A stretch of DNA of 64,000 nucleotides from COE1 sp910588595 (GTDB lineage Bacteria; Bacillota; Clostridia; Lachnospirales; Lachnospiraceae): assembly GCA_948957135.1 (NCBI GenBank), contig CARDBT010000018.1, forward strand, positions 1-64,000, given 5' to 3'. Made by a program: the position numbers and the translations under genes. Of this stretch, positions 25,032-34,166 are shown in pieces. Under the pieces are notes generated by a model. That model did no database searches. It saw only the letters and a list, made by a program, of their open reading frames with translations, and was not told where the DNA came from. Positions within the stretch are counted from its first letter, which is position 1; each line of letters starts with the position of its first letter.

Positions 25032-26486
25032 ATGAAACAACTATTTATCAAAATATATTCTTTCATACTTTGTGTGATCCTGGTGTGCTTGATGCTGCCT
25101 GTCCGGACAGATGCAGGATATGAGATCCTTGGAACCTGTCAGGTACAGACGGACGCGAACACTGCAGGCACAGTGAAGACCATGGATTACAGCTACGACC
25201 GCAACACCTACCTCTCCCTGCGCGACATCGCTGTGCTCCTCAACGGTACGGGCAAATCCTTTTCCCTGGAGATCACGAAAAACGCAGTCGCCCTGAACCC
25301 CGGAAATTTCTACATGCCCGTAGGCGGAGAAAATGTTCCATGGGAAAGCAGCGAAAATCCAGATATCACCCTGCGGCGAAACGAATTTAAAGTCAGCGGA
25401 CAGACCGTATATTACTACACCTTGATCACAGCGCTCCCCTCCGGCAGTTATGACTGTTTTATGATGGCTGCGGATCTTGCGATGATCCTGGACATGAACG
25501 TCACCTCCCCAGCCTCAGGCATGCTTCAGATCGACACACAGATTCCTTTTAGCATCTCCCCTGATGCGCTGGAGGCGGCAGGCTATTTCTACGGCGTTAA
25601 CAGCGTGCTGGCAGGAGATGCCGCCACCGGAGAGATCTATTACGCATATCAGGCCGATATGGCCTATCCCATAGCCAGCACCTCCAAGCTTATGACTTGC
25701 CTTTTGACTATGGATGCCATCTCGTCAGGACAGCTTGCCCTTGAGCAGCAGGTCACTGTCTCCGATGCTGCCATTGCGCTGTCCGCCTCGTCCGACGGCG
25801 TGATCCCTCTCGAGCCAGGTCAACAGCTCACCGTACAGGAACTCCTTGTGGGCGCTCTTCTGCCATCGAGCAACGAATGTGCACTGAGTCTCGCGGAAAC
25901 CGTCGCCGGTTCGGAGGACGCCTTTGTCATGATGATGAACCAGAAAGCTGCAGAGCTTGGCCTTTCCCAGGCGGTATTTTACAACAGCAACGGTCTGCCA
26001 TCCTACACAGGGGACGCCATTCCCTCAAAACGACAGAACCGCATGAGTGCGCAGGACATGTTCCAACTGGTATCCTACCTCTTGAAAGTATATCCACAGA
26101 TCACGGATATCACTTCCATGCAAAGCGCCACCCTGCCGTCCCTTGACCTTGAAGTGCGCAACACCAACCCGCTCCTGCGCAATCTGCCCGAAGCCACAGG
26201 CTTAAAAACCGGCACGACCAACAAATCCGGCGCCTGCCTGATCACATCCCTGACTGCAGACAATGGAACTACAGAGCATGATCTGGTAGTGATTGTCCTT
26301 GGCACTGAGGATTCCATAGAGAGAGGACGTGTCTCCGCGCTGCTCGCCAGATATGCACTGCAGACCTTTCACGCCGGCGCACAGGATTCCAATCCCCCGG
26401 AAGCAGGAACAATTCCTGCCAATCTCCCCACACACGCGGAGGCCGCAGTGGATTGGATTCTCCGGACTGCCAGGGCACGCGGATAA
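25032..26486 (+). CDS. serine-type D-alanyl-D-alanine carboxypeptidase with N-terminal extra domain
   Basis: A 484-residue exported penicillin-binding protein of the DacA/PBP5 (S11) group. Signal peptide near 1-30. An N-terminal segment of about 160 residues resembles stalk or copper-amine-oxidase-N-like domains (YLSLRDIAVLLNG). The peptidase domain has all three motifs: SxxK in IASTSKLMT, SxN in LPSSNECAL and KTG in GLKTGTTNKSG. It trims the terminal D-alanine of peptidoglycan stem peptides. The start at 25032 (MKQLFIKIY) gives the signal peptide directly after the start. Confidence 0.9.
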   Translation: MKQLFIKIYSFILCVILVCLMLPVRTDAGYEILGTCQVQTDANTAGTVKTMDYSYDRNTYLSLRDIAVLLNGTGKSFSLEITKNAVALNPGNFYMPVGGENVPWESSENPDITLRRNEFKVSGQTVYYYTLITALPSGSYDCFMMAADLAMILDMNVTSPASGMLQIDTQIPFSISPDALEAAGYFYGVNSVLAGDAATGEIYYAYQADMAYPIASTSKLMTCLLTMDAISSGQLALEQQVTVSDAAIALSASSDGVIPLEPGQQLTVQELLVGALLPSSNECALSLAETVAGSEDAFVMMMNQKAAELGLSQAVFYNSNGLPSYTGDAIPSKRQNRMSAQDMFQLVSYLLKVYPQITDITSMQSATLPSLDLEVRNTNPLLRNLPEATGLKTGTTNKSGACLITSLTADNGTTEHDLVVIVLGTEDSIERGRVSALLARYALQTFHAGAQDSNPPEAGTIPANLPTHAEAAVDWILRTARARG

Positions 26487-26493
26487 GCCGCAT

Positions 26494-27288
26494 TTACCCC
26501 AGCGCCACGTCGAGCACCATCATCACGACAAACCCGACTGCGACACCGATCGTCCCGATATTCGTGTGATCGCCGGACTGTGACTCCGGGATCAGTTCCT
26601 CAACGACAACATAGATCATTGCACCCGCCGCAAACGCCAGGAAATACGGCAGCATCGGTACGATCAGCCCCGCGAGGGCGATCGTCAGCACTGCCCCCAC
26701 CGGTTCGACAAGCCCCGAAAGCACACCGTACACAAAAGCTTTTTTGCGCGAAGCCCCCTGGCTCTTTAGCGGCATCGAGATGATCGCACCCTCCGGGAAG
26801 TTCTGGATCGCAATACCAAGTGCCAGCGTAAATGCGCCCGCCATCGTGATCTGTGTATTTTCCAGCAATGCGCCGGCAAATGTAACGCCGACTGCCATCC
26901 CCTCCGGTATATTGTGAAGTGTCACTGCAAACACCATCATCGTCGTCTTTTTTGCCTTTGACCTGATCCCCTCCGGCTTATCTGTATCGAGATGCAGATG
27001 CGGGATCACACTGTCGAGAAGCAGCAAAAATGCCATCCCTAAGATAAAACCGACCGCGGCTGGTATCCACGCCACTTTCTGCTGCTCCGATGCCATCTCG
27101 ATCGAAGGGATCAGAAGCGACCACACCGATGCTGCCACCATCACGCCCGCCGCAAATCCCATCAACAATTTTTCGAGTTTTCTATTCATCTGGTTTCTCA
27201 TAAAAAATACCATAGCCGATCCAAGCGAGGTGCCGATGAGCGGTATCATCACACCTGCCGCTGCACTGATATCCATATTGATACCCAT
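26494..27288 (-). CDS. ZIP-family metal transporter
   Basis: A 264-residue membrane protein with about eight helices and the two ZIP metal-site motifs, HNIPEGMAVG and QNFPEGAIISMPL, as in ZupT-type zinc/divalent metal importers. A histidine-containing loop (VIPHLHLD) lies between helices 3 and 4. Its promoter overlaps a 22-bp palindrome at 27364-27385, pointing to control by a metal-responsive repressor. It ends convergently 7 bp from the carboxypeptidase. Confidence 0.92.
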   Translation of the reverse strand: MGINMDISAAAGVMIPLIGTSLGSAMVFFMRNQMNRKLEKLLMGFAAGVMVAASVWSLLIPSIEMASEQQKVAWIPAAVGFILGMAFLLLLDSVIPHLHLDTDKPEGIRSKAKKTTMMVFAVTLHNIPEGMAVGVTFAGALLENTQITMAGAFTLALGIAIQNFPEGAIISMPLKSQGASRKKAFVYGVLSGLVEPVGAVLTIALAGLIVPMLPYFLAFAAGAMIYVVVEELIPESQSGDHTNIGTIGVAVGFVVMMVLDVALG

Positions 27289-27363
27289 GCTGTATTCCTC
27301 CTTTTTCTTCCTTATTAATATATGCTTTTATCTATTACATGGTTCTTATTACCTGAACACTCT

Positions 27364-27419
27364 TAAGTTAGGAGCGACTAACTTATAGGTATTCTACCAT
27401 ATTCTTTTCATGGCGTCAA
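27364..27419 (-). promoter_or_regulatory. promoter and operator-like palindrome of the ZIP gene
   Basis: Minus strand: -35 TTGACG (27419-27414), 17-bp spacer, -10 TAGAAT (27396-27391). The perfect palindrome TAAGTTAG-GAGCGA-CTAACTTA (27364-27385) covers the expected start site at about 27384. Such a position fits a repressor, possibly DtxR/MntR- or Zur-like; the regulator is not in the window. Confidence 0.75.
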
Positions 27420-27450
27420 CTGTCTATACTATATTTTTGCCCACAGATCT

Positions 27451-27608
27451 GCTATATTGTTACTGTTCACGCCCTAACTAATTCTGACACAATTTTACGT
27501 AATGAAGGCGCAAACAGCAACCCATTTGCACACAAAATGCTAAAGTGCAAGCATTTTGGCGCACGTTTTTCACTACTTTTATTGACGAGTGAACAGTAAC
27601 GCTATATT
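27451..27608. repeat. inverted-repeat element, family E, with 8-bp target duplication
   Basis: A 142-bp element (27459-27600) with perfect 12-bp terminal inverted repeats GTTACTGTTCAC/GTGAACAGTAAC, flanked on both sides by GCTATATT (27451-27458 and 27601-27608). It has no coding capacity. It lies between the ZIP gene and a chemoreceptor gene. The ends resemble those of family A. Confidence 0.9.
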
Positions 27609-27661
27609 ACACTGCTGCTGTCACCTTTTTTATACAATATCCACAACTCTTGACAAATGCC

Positions 27662-27690
27662 TTGATGATATCAAAATTAAAAGATATAAT
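27662..27690 (+). promoter_or_regulatory. promoter of the first membrane chemoreceptor
   Basis: -35 TTGATG (27662-27667), 17-bp spacer, -10 TATAAT (27685-27690), about 60 bp before the ATG at 27751. Confidence 0.65.
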
Positions 27691-27750
27691 ATTGTCAATA
27701 TCTGCCACACTGGGAATATCCCGCAACCGCAAAAAGAAAGGACATCACTA

Positions 27751-29628
27751 ATGAAAAAAATATTTACCCAGCGGCTCTTTTACTACATGCTTGTGGCGCT
27801 GATCATCACGATCACAGCTATCTTTGGTCTGCAGACAGCTGTCAACCAGGCAGACAACACCAGCTCCGCCCATGCAAAGCTTGAGGATGTCAAGGCAAAA
27901 CTCGCCGCCAATGAGGCGAATGTCGCACAGCTCACTGAGAATCTCAGTGAGAACAACCTTGCAAAAACCAGGGCTTTTGCTGATCTGCTCGCCGCGGATC
28001 AGTCGATCTACGGCAATATGGACAAACTCGTCCAGATCAAGGAACGGCTGATGGTAAATGAACTGCACATTATCGATGAGGACGGTATCATCACCAGCAG
28101 CACGATCGATTCGTATATCGGTTTTGACATGAAAAGCGGCGAACAGTCCAACGCATTTATGGTCATCGTGGACAATCCATCCATCGAGATCGTACAGGAA
28201 CCACAGGTGAATGTTGCCGAGGGAATCGTGATGCAGTATATCGGCGTGGCAAGAACTGACGACAAGGGACTTGTCCAGGTTGGCGTGCGGCCGGAAGTGT
28301 TGGAGAAAACACTTGCCGGCACAGAGATCTCCGTGGTGCTGAGCGATATCGACTTTGGCGAAAACGGTTATGTCTACGCCATCGACGCCGCAAGCGGACT
28401 GATACTGGCTCATAAAAACCAGGGGCTGATCGGCACCTCTGCCGCTGATGCCGGTTTTCCCTCCAACCTGTCCGGCAAGGGAAAGGCGGTCATTGACGGC
28501 ACCAAAGGTTATTATGTAGCGGAATCCTACAATGGCCAGATCATCGGAACTTTCATGCCGTCAAGTGAATATTATTCCGCACGCCGCAGCCAGACACTGG
28601 TTGTATCCCTGAGCATGCTGATCATATTTGGCGTGCTGCTGATGATGATCAACCACATGGTCGATGACAAAATCGTGCAGGGAATCAACCGTATCTCAAA
28701 CTCCATGCACGCGATCGCCGATGGAAATTTCAGCATCACCGTCAATGAACAGGGCAATCCTGAATTTGTGATGCTGTCCGACAGCATCAATAAAATGGTA
28801 ACTGGCATCCAACAGAGCCTCCGTGAAAACGAAAATCTGGCCGCACAGCAGAAACAGGACATGGAACACAACCAGCTCCTGATACAGAATGTCAAAAAAG
28901 CATGCAAAGATCTAATCGATGTATCCGGGGAGACGCTTGAGCACGCCGAGAACATCTTCAATGGAACCGGTGAACAGGAAAGAGCTGTAGAAGATCTGAA
29001 ACAGACCATGGATCAGCTGACCAAGGAGCTTGGCAGCAGTGTAAATGCCACTGTCACGATCACCACCTCCACCGGAACAACCGCCGAAAAGATCGTCCAG
29101 ACACAGTCGCGCATGCAGCTCCTAAAGGATTCCATGCAGAATATCAGCGATATGTCCATTGAGATCGAAAAGATCATCGGTGAGATTGACTCTATCGCAC
29201 AGCAGACCAATATGCTCTCCCTGAATGCATCGATCGAGGCTGCAAGGGCAGGCGACATGGGCAAGGGGTTTGCCGTCGTGGCAAAACAGGTCGGCGAGCT
29301 TGCTGCCCGCAGCGCACAGGCTGCAAAAGAGACCAACGAACTGATCATGAACTCGATCAGCGCTGTGGAGGACGGACGCGCGATCACTGACCAGACTGTG
29401 GAGGCATTCGATATCGTGGTGGAAAACATCGAACAAACCGATCACAATATCGAGGAGATCACCAATATGGTCAAACAGAATGTCAATATCGTCTCCCATG
29501 CTGTCAGCCAGATCGATCGGATCTCCAACGTCGTGGAAGATAATGTGCGGATCTCCCAGAATACAAAACAGGTTTCCGCAAACATGGCAGACATCACAGG
29601 AAAACTATTGGAGCTCATTGAATCATAA
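27751..29628 (+). CDS. methyl-accepting chemotaxis protein with extracellular Cache-type domain
   Basis: A 625-residue chemoreceptor. TM1 at about 8-30, an extracellular region of about 260 residues of dCache type (FGENGYVYAIDAASGLILAH), TM2 near 290 (LVVSLSMLIIFGVLLMMI), HAMP and a cytoplasmic signalling domain with the tip SIAQQTNMLSLNASIEAARA. ATG 27751 has AGAAAGGACATC upstream; the longer frame reads into the mobile element and is rejected. The ligand is unknown. It is monocistronic, with its own promoter and terminator. Confidence 0.93.
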   Translation: MKKIFTQRLFYYMLVALIITITAIFGLQTAVNQADNTSSAHAKLEDVKAKLAANEANVAQLTENLSENNLAKTRAFADLLAADQSIYGNMDKLVQIKERLMVNELHIIDEDGIITSSTIDSYIGFDMKSGEQSNAFMVIVDNPSIEIVQEPQVNVAEGIVMQYIGVARTDDKGLVQVGVRPEVLEKTLAGTEISVVLSDIDFGENGYVYAIDAASGLILAHKNQGLIGTSAADAGFPSNLSGKGKAVIDGTKGYYVAESYNGQIIGTFMPSSEYYSARRSQTLVVSLSMLIIFGVLLMMINHMVDDKIVQGINRISNSMHAIADGNFSITVNEQGNPEFVMLSDSINKMVTGIQQSLRENENLAAQQKQDMEHNQLLIQNVKKACKDLIDVSGETLEHAENIFNGTGEQERAVEDLKQTMDQLTKELGSSVNATVTITTSTGTTAEKIVQTQSRMQLLKDSMQNISDMSIEIEKIIGEIDSIAQQTNMLSLNASIEAARAGDMGKGFAVVAKQVGELAARSAQAAKETNELIMNSISAVEDGRAITDQTVEAFDIVVENIEQTDHNIEEITNMVKQNVNIVSHAVSQIDRISNVVEDNVRISQNTKQVSANMADITGKLLELIES

Positions 29629-29634
29629 ACATAC

Positions 29635-29672
29635 AACAGCTGTCGAAACACTATATCCGGCAGCTGTTTTTG
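29635..29672 (+). terminator. terminator of the first membrane chemoreceptor
   Basis: AACAGCTGTCG pairs with CGGCAGCTGTT and is followed by TTTTTG, seven bases after the stop codon. Confidence 0.75.
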
Positions 29673-29745
29673 TATAAAATATAGCTTATTTAAGAATAAA
29701 AACACAATTTCTTATAGAAAATCTTATAGAAATTTAATAAATCAT

Positions 29746-29774
29746 TAGACAAAATAGACAAAAAGATGTATAAT
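29746..29774 (+). promoter_or_regulatory. promoter far upstream of the second chemoreceptor
   Basis: -35 TAGACA (29746-29751), 17-bp spacer, -10 TATAAT (29769-29774). The next gene on this strand starts 480 bp later, with the family B element between, so the transcript would have a long leader or be a separate small RNA. Apart from these features I see nothing in 29675-30255. Confidence 0.55.
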
Positions 29775-29889
29775 TTATCTTGTATATTACTTATTTGTCC
29801 TGAGCACGTAAACGTCATACACTTGTAACTATTTGGTACCCTGCCATATATGTATTTCTGGATATATGAAAATGCGTGAACTAACCGCC

Positions 29890-30056
29890 CTAGTACAGCG
29901 TTGCATTAATATCGAAGTAAATAGCGCTTGATATTCGTGTCATCTGTGCGCCTTCAAAGCGATGATATAGTGGACCCTGCGTCTAGCTTTGAAGGTGTGC
30001 GGCGGGCGCGGATAGCGGGTGATATTTACTCGATTATTGGTTTAATGCTGTACTAG
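29890..30056 (+). repeat. inverted-repeat element, family B, copy 1
   Basis: A 167-bp element with ends CTAGTACAGCGTTGCATTAAT and a complementary right end. Nearly identical, in opposite orientation, to 36485-36651. It contains an internal hairpin (GCGCCTTCAAAGC with GCTTTGAAGGTGTGC). Both ends are CTAG, which may be part of the repeat or a target duplication. Non-coding. Confidence 0.88.
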
Positions 30057-30255
30057 TACTCTATTATACAGACGAGTTTCTGGATTCTTACCCAGTTGTA
30101 TGAAAGTACTGAACGGTTGAAATAGTCTAACTGCACAGAAGAAATAACGGATATATTATGACACTGCCAGAAAGGATTTGCGTATATCACATTTCGGGAT
30201 ATACAGATATTTTGTCAGTGCCCAAAAATATAAACAGTAAGGAGAGCCATGAACT

Positions 30256-31965
30256 ATGTTAAAAAAATTGAACAATCTACAAATCAGAGACCGGCTCGTC
30301 AGAGCTTTTGTCACAGTCGCCTGCATTATGACTGCAGTGTCCGCGGTTATTTTGATCATGCTGCTTGTTCTCTCGCGGATGTACGCATCTGCGTTAGTTG
30401 ATTACGGTTTTGCGCAGGGTGATATCGGACGGGCAATGGCGCAGTTTGCGGATTCCCGTTCCGCGATGCGCGGCATTATCGGCTACGATGAACAGGAGGC
30501 GATCGAAACCCTGCTCAAGAACCACGAAACCTACAAATCAGAATTCACGCGCGAATTCGACAAACTCGAGTCCGCTATGGTCACTGCAGAAAACAAGACA
30601 CTGTACAATCAAGTAGCGGAAAAACTCGACGATTACTGGGCATATGAGCAGGAAATCATCGACCTGGGCGCAACAGTGGACCGCGAGAAGTGCAAGATCG
30701 CCCAGGACATGGCGCTGGGTGATCTCGCCCCCATATACAATGATATTTACGATGACCTGACACAGATCATGAAGATCAAGGTAGACCGGGGAGAGTTCAT
30801 GTCCGCCCTCCTCACCACCGTTGTGATCGTCCTGATCATCGTCATCATCATTATCATTACGATATCGATCATATTTGCACTCTCCCTTGGCCGGGGGATC
30901 GCCAACAGCATCGCTGCTCCGCTCGACGCGATCAAGGATCGCCTGAACATATTTGCACAGGGCGACCTCTCCTCCCCGTTCCCGACTGTTGACACCAAGG
31001 ATGAGCTTGCCGAGATGGCTGCCACGACCACTAATATGGCAGCTGCATTGCAGTTTATCATCAACGATGTCAAGGATATCCTGAACCAGATGGCTGATGC
31101 TGACTTTACCGCATCAAGCACCGATAAGTCCAAATACGCCGGAGAGTTCGAGGCAATCCTGGACGCGATGGCTCGGCTAAAGAAACAGATGGCAGAAACA
31201 CTGCAGTCTGTCAGCGAGGCATCAAATCAGGTCGCTGCGGGTGCCAATAACCTATCCGAAGCCTCACAGAGTCTCGCAGAGGGCGCAACCGACCAGGCCG
31301 GCGCTGTCGAGGAGATGCAGGCAACCATAACTACAATCTCCGATGATATCCGGGTTACGGCAAACAGCGCAGGAGATTCTTATAACCAGGCTCGCTCATA
31401 CGCTGAGGAGGCAGAGCGCAGCCACAGGGAAATGCAGGCGATGATGGACGCGATGACGAGGATCAACGACGCCTCAAAACAGGTTGGCAATATCATTTCC
31501 GAGATCGAGGACATCGCATCACAGACAAACCTGCTCTCGTTAAACGCTTCCATAGAGGCAGCAAGAGCCGGCGAGGCAGGCAGGGGCTTCTCAGTCGTTG
31601 CAGACCAGATCCGCCAGCTGGCAGAGCAGAGTGCAAACTCCGCTGCGGAGACCAGAACACTGATCGAGACCTCCCTGAGTGCGATCGCCGACGGAAGCAA
31701 GACCGTAGACATCGTAAATGACTCGATCAACCGCGTAGTGGAAGGTATGGAACAGATTGCCCAGTCCTCCAAGTCCATCAGCGAGATGGCAAACGACCAG
31801 GCTGAGGCAATGAAGCAGGCAGAACAGGGTGTCAGCCAGATTTCCGAAGTTGTACAGTCGAACTCCGCAACGGCAGAGGAAACCTCCGCGACAAGCGAGG
31901 AGCTGTCGGCACAGGCGGCAACACTGGATTCGCTGATCAGCAAATTCCGACTTCCGAACATATAA
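30256..31965 (+). CDS. methyl-accepting chemotaxis protein with four-helix-bundle sensor
   Basis: A 569-residue chemoreceptor. TM1 at 18-42, an extracellular helical region of about 150 residues (4HB-like), a long TM2 of mainly Ile/Val near 187-212, HAMP (IAAPLDAIKDRLNIFAQGDLS) and a second HAMP-like segment (QMADADFTAS). The signalling domain has the tip IASQTNLLSLNASIEAARAGEAGRGFSVVA. The C-terminus lacks a CheR-tethering pentapeptide. AAGGAGAGCC precedes the ATG. Ligand unknown. Confidence 0.93.
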   Translation: MLKKLNNLQIRDRLVRAFVTVACIMTAVSAVILIMLLVLSRMYASALVDYGFAQGDIGRAMAQFADSRSAMRGIIGYDEQEAIETLLKNHETYKSEFTREFDKLESAMVTAENKTLYNQVAEKLDDYWAYEQEIIDLGATVDREKCKIAQDMALGDLAPIYNDIYDDLTQIMKIKVDRGEFMSALLTTVVIVLIIVIIIIITISIIFALSLGRGIANSIAAPLDAIKDRLNIFAQGDLSSPFPTVDTKDELAEMAATTTNMAAALQFIINDVKDILNQMADADFTASSTDKSKYAGEFEAILDAMARLKKQMAETLQSVSEASNQVAAGANNLSEASQSLAEGATDQAGAVEEMQATITTISDDIRVTANSAGDSYNQARSYAEEAERSHREMQAMMDAMTRINDASKQVGNIISEIEDIASQTNLLSLNASIEAARAGEAGRGFSVVADQIRQLAEQSANSAAETRTLIETSLSAIADGSKTVDIVNDSINRVVEGMEQIAQSSKSISEMANDQAEAMKQAEQGVSQISEVVQSNSATAEETSATSEELSAQAATLDSLISKFRLPNI

Positions 31966-31990
31966 AATGCATACATAACCAAATAAAAAT

Positions 31991-32034
31991 ACACAAAAAA
32001 AAGGGTTGTCGCCACAACCCTTTTTTATTGTGTG
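31991..32034. terminator. bidirectional terminator, chemoreceptor/pyrC
   Basis: AAAGGGTTGT with ACAACCCTTT, loop CGCC, flanked by A and T runs. It serves the chemoreceptor on the plus strand and pyrC on the minus strand; the pyrC stop codon lies inside it. Confidence 0.9.
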
Positions 32035-33380
32035 TCAACCAAGCTGTCAGCCTGATATGCAATCTTCCCATCCACGATCGTATATTTCACCACGCCTTTC
32101 AGTCTCTTTCCTGCAAATGGCGAATTAGAAGACCGAGACACAAAATCTTTCATAACCTGCGATGCATTGGCATCAAAGATGACAATATCGGCAGGGCTCC
32201 CCTGCGTCAATGTACCGGCGGATAGTCCGTACATCTGCGCAGGACCTGTCGCCATCCTCTCGATCAGCTGCATTATAGTAAGGTGCCCCTGATCAACCAG
32301 ATTCGTGATGCCAAGCGCCAGCGCTGTCTCCAGACCGATAATGCCGCTCGGTGCATCCGTGATCGGTCTTGCCTTTTCCTCCTTGCTGTGCGGCGCATGA
32401 TCTGTGGCGATGATATCGATCGTACCATCACGCAGTCCTTCTATGATCGCCAGTCGGTCTGTCTCCTCACGCAGTGGGGGATTCATCTTGGCAAGTGTAC
32501 CATACTCGATCACCGCCTCCTGCGTCAGACTAAAATGATGCGGCGTCGCCTCCGCGTGAATGTTGTTCATGCCAATGGCATATTCGCTGCCATTACCTTG
32601 CACTGCCGCTTTCTTTTTCGCCTGTCTGACAAGCTCCACACCTTCTTTTGTACTGATATGCTGGATATTCAAAATAGCACCTGTTCTCAATGCGATCTCC
32701 AGATCACGCTCGATCAGCGATATCTCTGCCTCCCTCGGTGAGCCGCCGATCCCGTAGTACTTTGACGCTTTTCCCCTGTTTACACCGTTGTTTGCAATCA
32801 ATGCGGGATCTTCTTCGTGAAGGCTGATCGGTACTTTTAACAACGCCGCGCTCATCATGGCACGCTCGATCAATTCCGTATCCATGATCGGAATGCCATC
32901 ATCCGTAAAACCCACTGCCCCTTTCGCCAGCATCATCTCCATATCTGTCAGTTCTTTCCCCGCCATCCCTTTGGTCACAGTGGCACAGGTGTATATCCTT
33001 AAATCTGTCTTTTTCCCTTTTTCGATCACGTATGTCAGTGTATCAATGTTGTCTACAGCGGGCTTCGTGTTCGCCATCAGGACCACGCTCGTAAATCCAC
33101 CCTTGAGTGCTGCCCTGGCACCCGTCTCGATGTCCTCCTTGTGCGTGAAGCCCGGGTCTCGGAAATGCACATGTACATCCACCAGCCCTGGTGCCACAAC
33201 ACATCCTGACGCGTCGATCACCTCGCAGTCCGCAGCGGATCCGCCATTGTACATTTTCAGATCATTCTCTGTTATCTCTTTTGCAATGCTCAAAATCATC
33301 CCGTCCTTCACCAGAATGTCTGACGGCTGCTCTATTTTGTTTTTCGGATCAACGACCATACCGTTTTTGATCAACATCAT
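32025..33380 (-). CDS. pyrC: dihydroorotase
   Basis: A 451-residue amidohydrolase making dihydroorotate in pyrimidine synthesis. Metal-site motif DVHVHFRDPGFTHKEDIETG near 60-80, then SLHEEDP, NIQHISTKEG and ATDHAPHSKEEK, in the order of class I dihydroorotases. ATG 33380 is preferred over the TTG at 33401 because GAGGGG lies 9 bp upstream. No other pyr gene is adjacent. Confidence 0.95.
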   Translation of the reverse strand: MMLIKNGMVVDPKNKIEQPSDILVKDGMILSIAKEITENDLKMYNGGSAADCEVIDASGCVVAPGLVDVHVHFRDPGFTHKEDIETGARAALKGGFTSVVLMANTKPAVDNIDTLTYVIEKGKKTDLRIYTCATVTKGMAGKELTDMEMMLAKGAVGFTDDGIPIMDTELIERAMMSAALLKVPISLHEEDPALIANNGVNRGKASKYYGIGGSPREAEISLIERDLEIALRTGAILNIQHISTKEGVELVRQAKKKAAVQGNGSEYAIGMNNIHAEATPHHFSLTQEAVIEYGTLAKMNPPLREETDRLAIIEGLRDGTIDIIATDHAPHSKEEKARPITDAPSGIIGLETALALGITNLVDQGHLTIMQLIERMATGPAQMYGLSAGTLTQGSPADIVIFDANASQVMKDFVSRSSNSPFAGKRLKGVVKYTIVDGKIAYQADSLVDTQ

Positions 33381-33551
33381 CTCTTTGTACCCCTCTTCCA
33401 ATTCCTCACATCATAGATCTGCAGTGCACACTCAGAAACCGACCCGTCTTCGCGCGATCAAGATGCCAGACAGCAAATTGTCCGAAACTTACGATCTGAT
33501 ATATTACGTTTATGCACTGCCACTGTTATCGTGGACATTATACCATATATT

Positions 33552-34016
33552 TTACTTAAATTCTATCATCTTATCCGCAATATTCTCAGTCTTTACCACG
33601 ATATACGGACGTGTCGGCGTCTTCGTCACATTCTCTGCCTTTCCCGGTCCGATCAGCGTCGTGTCAATGACCAGCGTATCCTCCGTCTCATAAAATGCGT
33701 TGACACTGATACTGTACCCGCCGCTAGGCTGCTCGCCGTATCCGACTGCTATGTAGAGCTCCTCCCCCAATGTGTAGCTGATCTGGAATGGGTCCGCATA
33801 CTTCTCCGCTATGATATCTTTTAGTGAATCCGGCTGCTGGTCTTCCCCGACCACCGTGAAATCAATATCTTTGATCTTATCTTCTGGTATTTCCTCCTTC
33901 TCACTACAGCCAATTGTCCCCAGAACCAGAAACGCAGTCAATATTGCAAATACGACCCCTCTCTTCCATTTCTTCCTTCTCCTCATCAAATGCAGCAAAT
34001 TCATAAATGTATCCAT
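33552..34016 (-). CDS. PrcB-like lipoprotein
   Basis: A 154-residue lipoprotein. Signal peptide with lipobox LGTIGC, then a domain whose core GEQPSGGYSISV is typical of the PrcB C-terminal family (a subunit of an extracellular protease complex in spirochaetes, also widespread alone). ATG 34016 has TAGGAGGAAAA upstream. Convergent regions separate it from pyrC. The exact role is unknown. Confidence 0.75.
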   Translation of the reverse strand: MDTFMNLLHLMRRRKKWKRGVVFAILTAFLVLGTIGCSEKEEIPEDKIKDIDFTVVGEDQQPDSLKDIIAEKYADPFQISYTLGEELYIAVGYGEQPSGGYSISVNAFYETEDTLVIDTTLIGPGKAENVTKTPTRPYIVVKTENIADKMIEFK

Positions 34017-34166
34017 TTTTCCTCCTAAAACCAAACGATATCAACGAACTTATTTATCTATAATTATGACTGAATTCAAAAAGATATACGTTTTCGGTTG
34101 ATTTTACCCGCAAAAATGTATAAGATATATTATTGGTAGATTAATTTGGAAAGGTATGGTATTTTT

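Noticed and set aside
29675..30255. cyclic-di-GMP riboswitch upstream of the chemoreceptor
   Set aside because: The conserved GEMM aptamer segments are not present; the structured part is the family B element.
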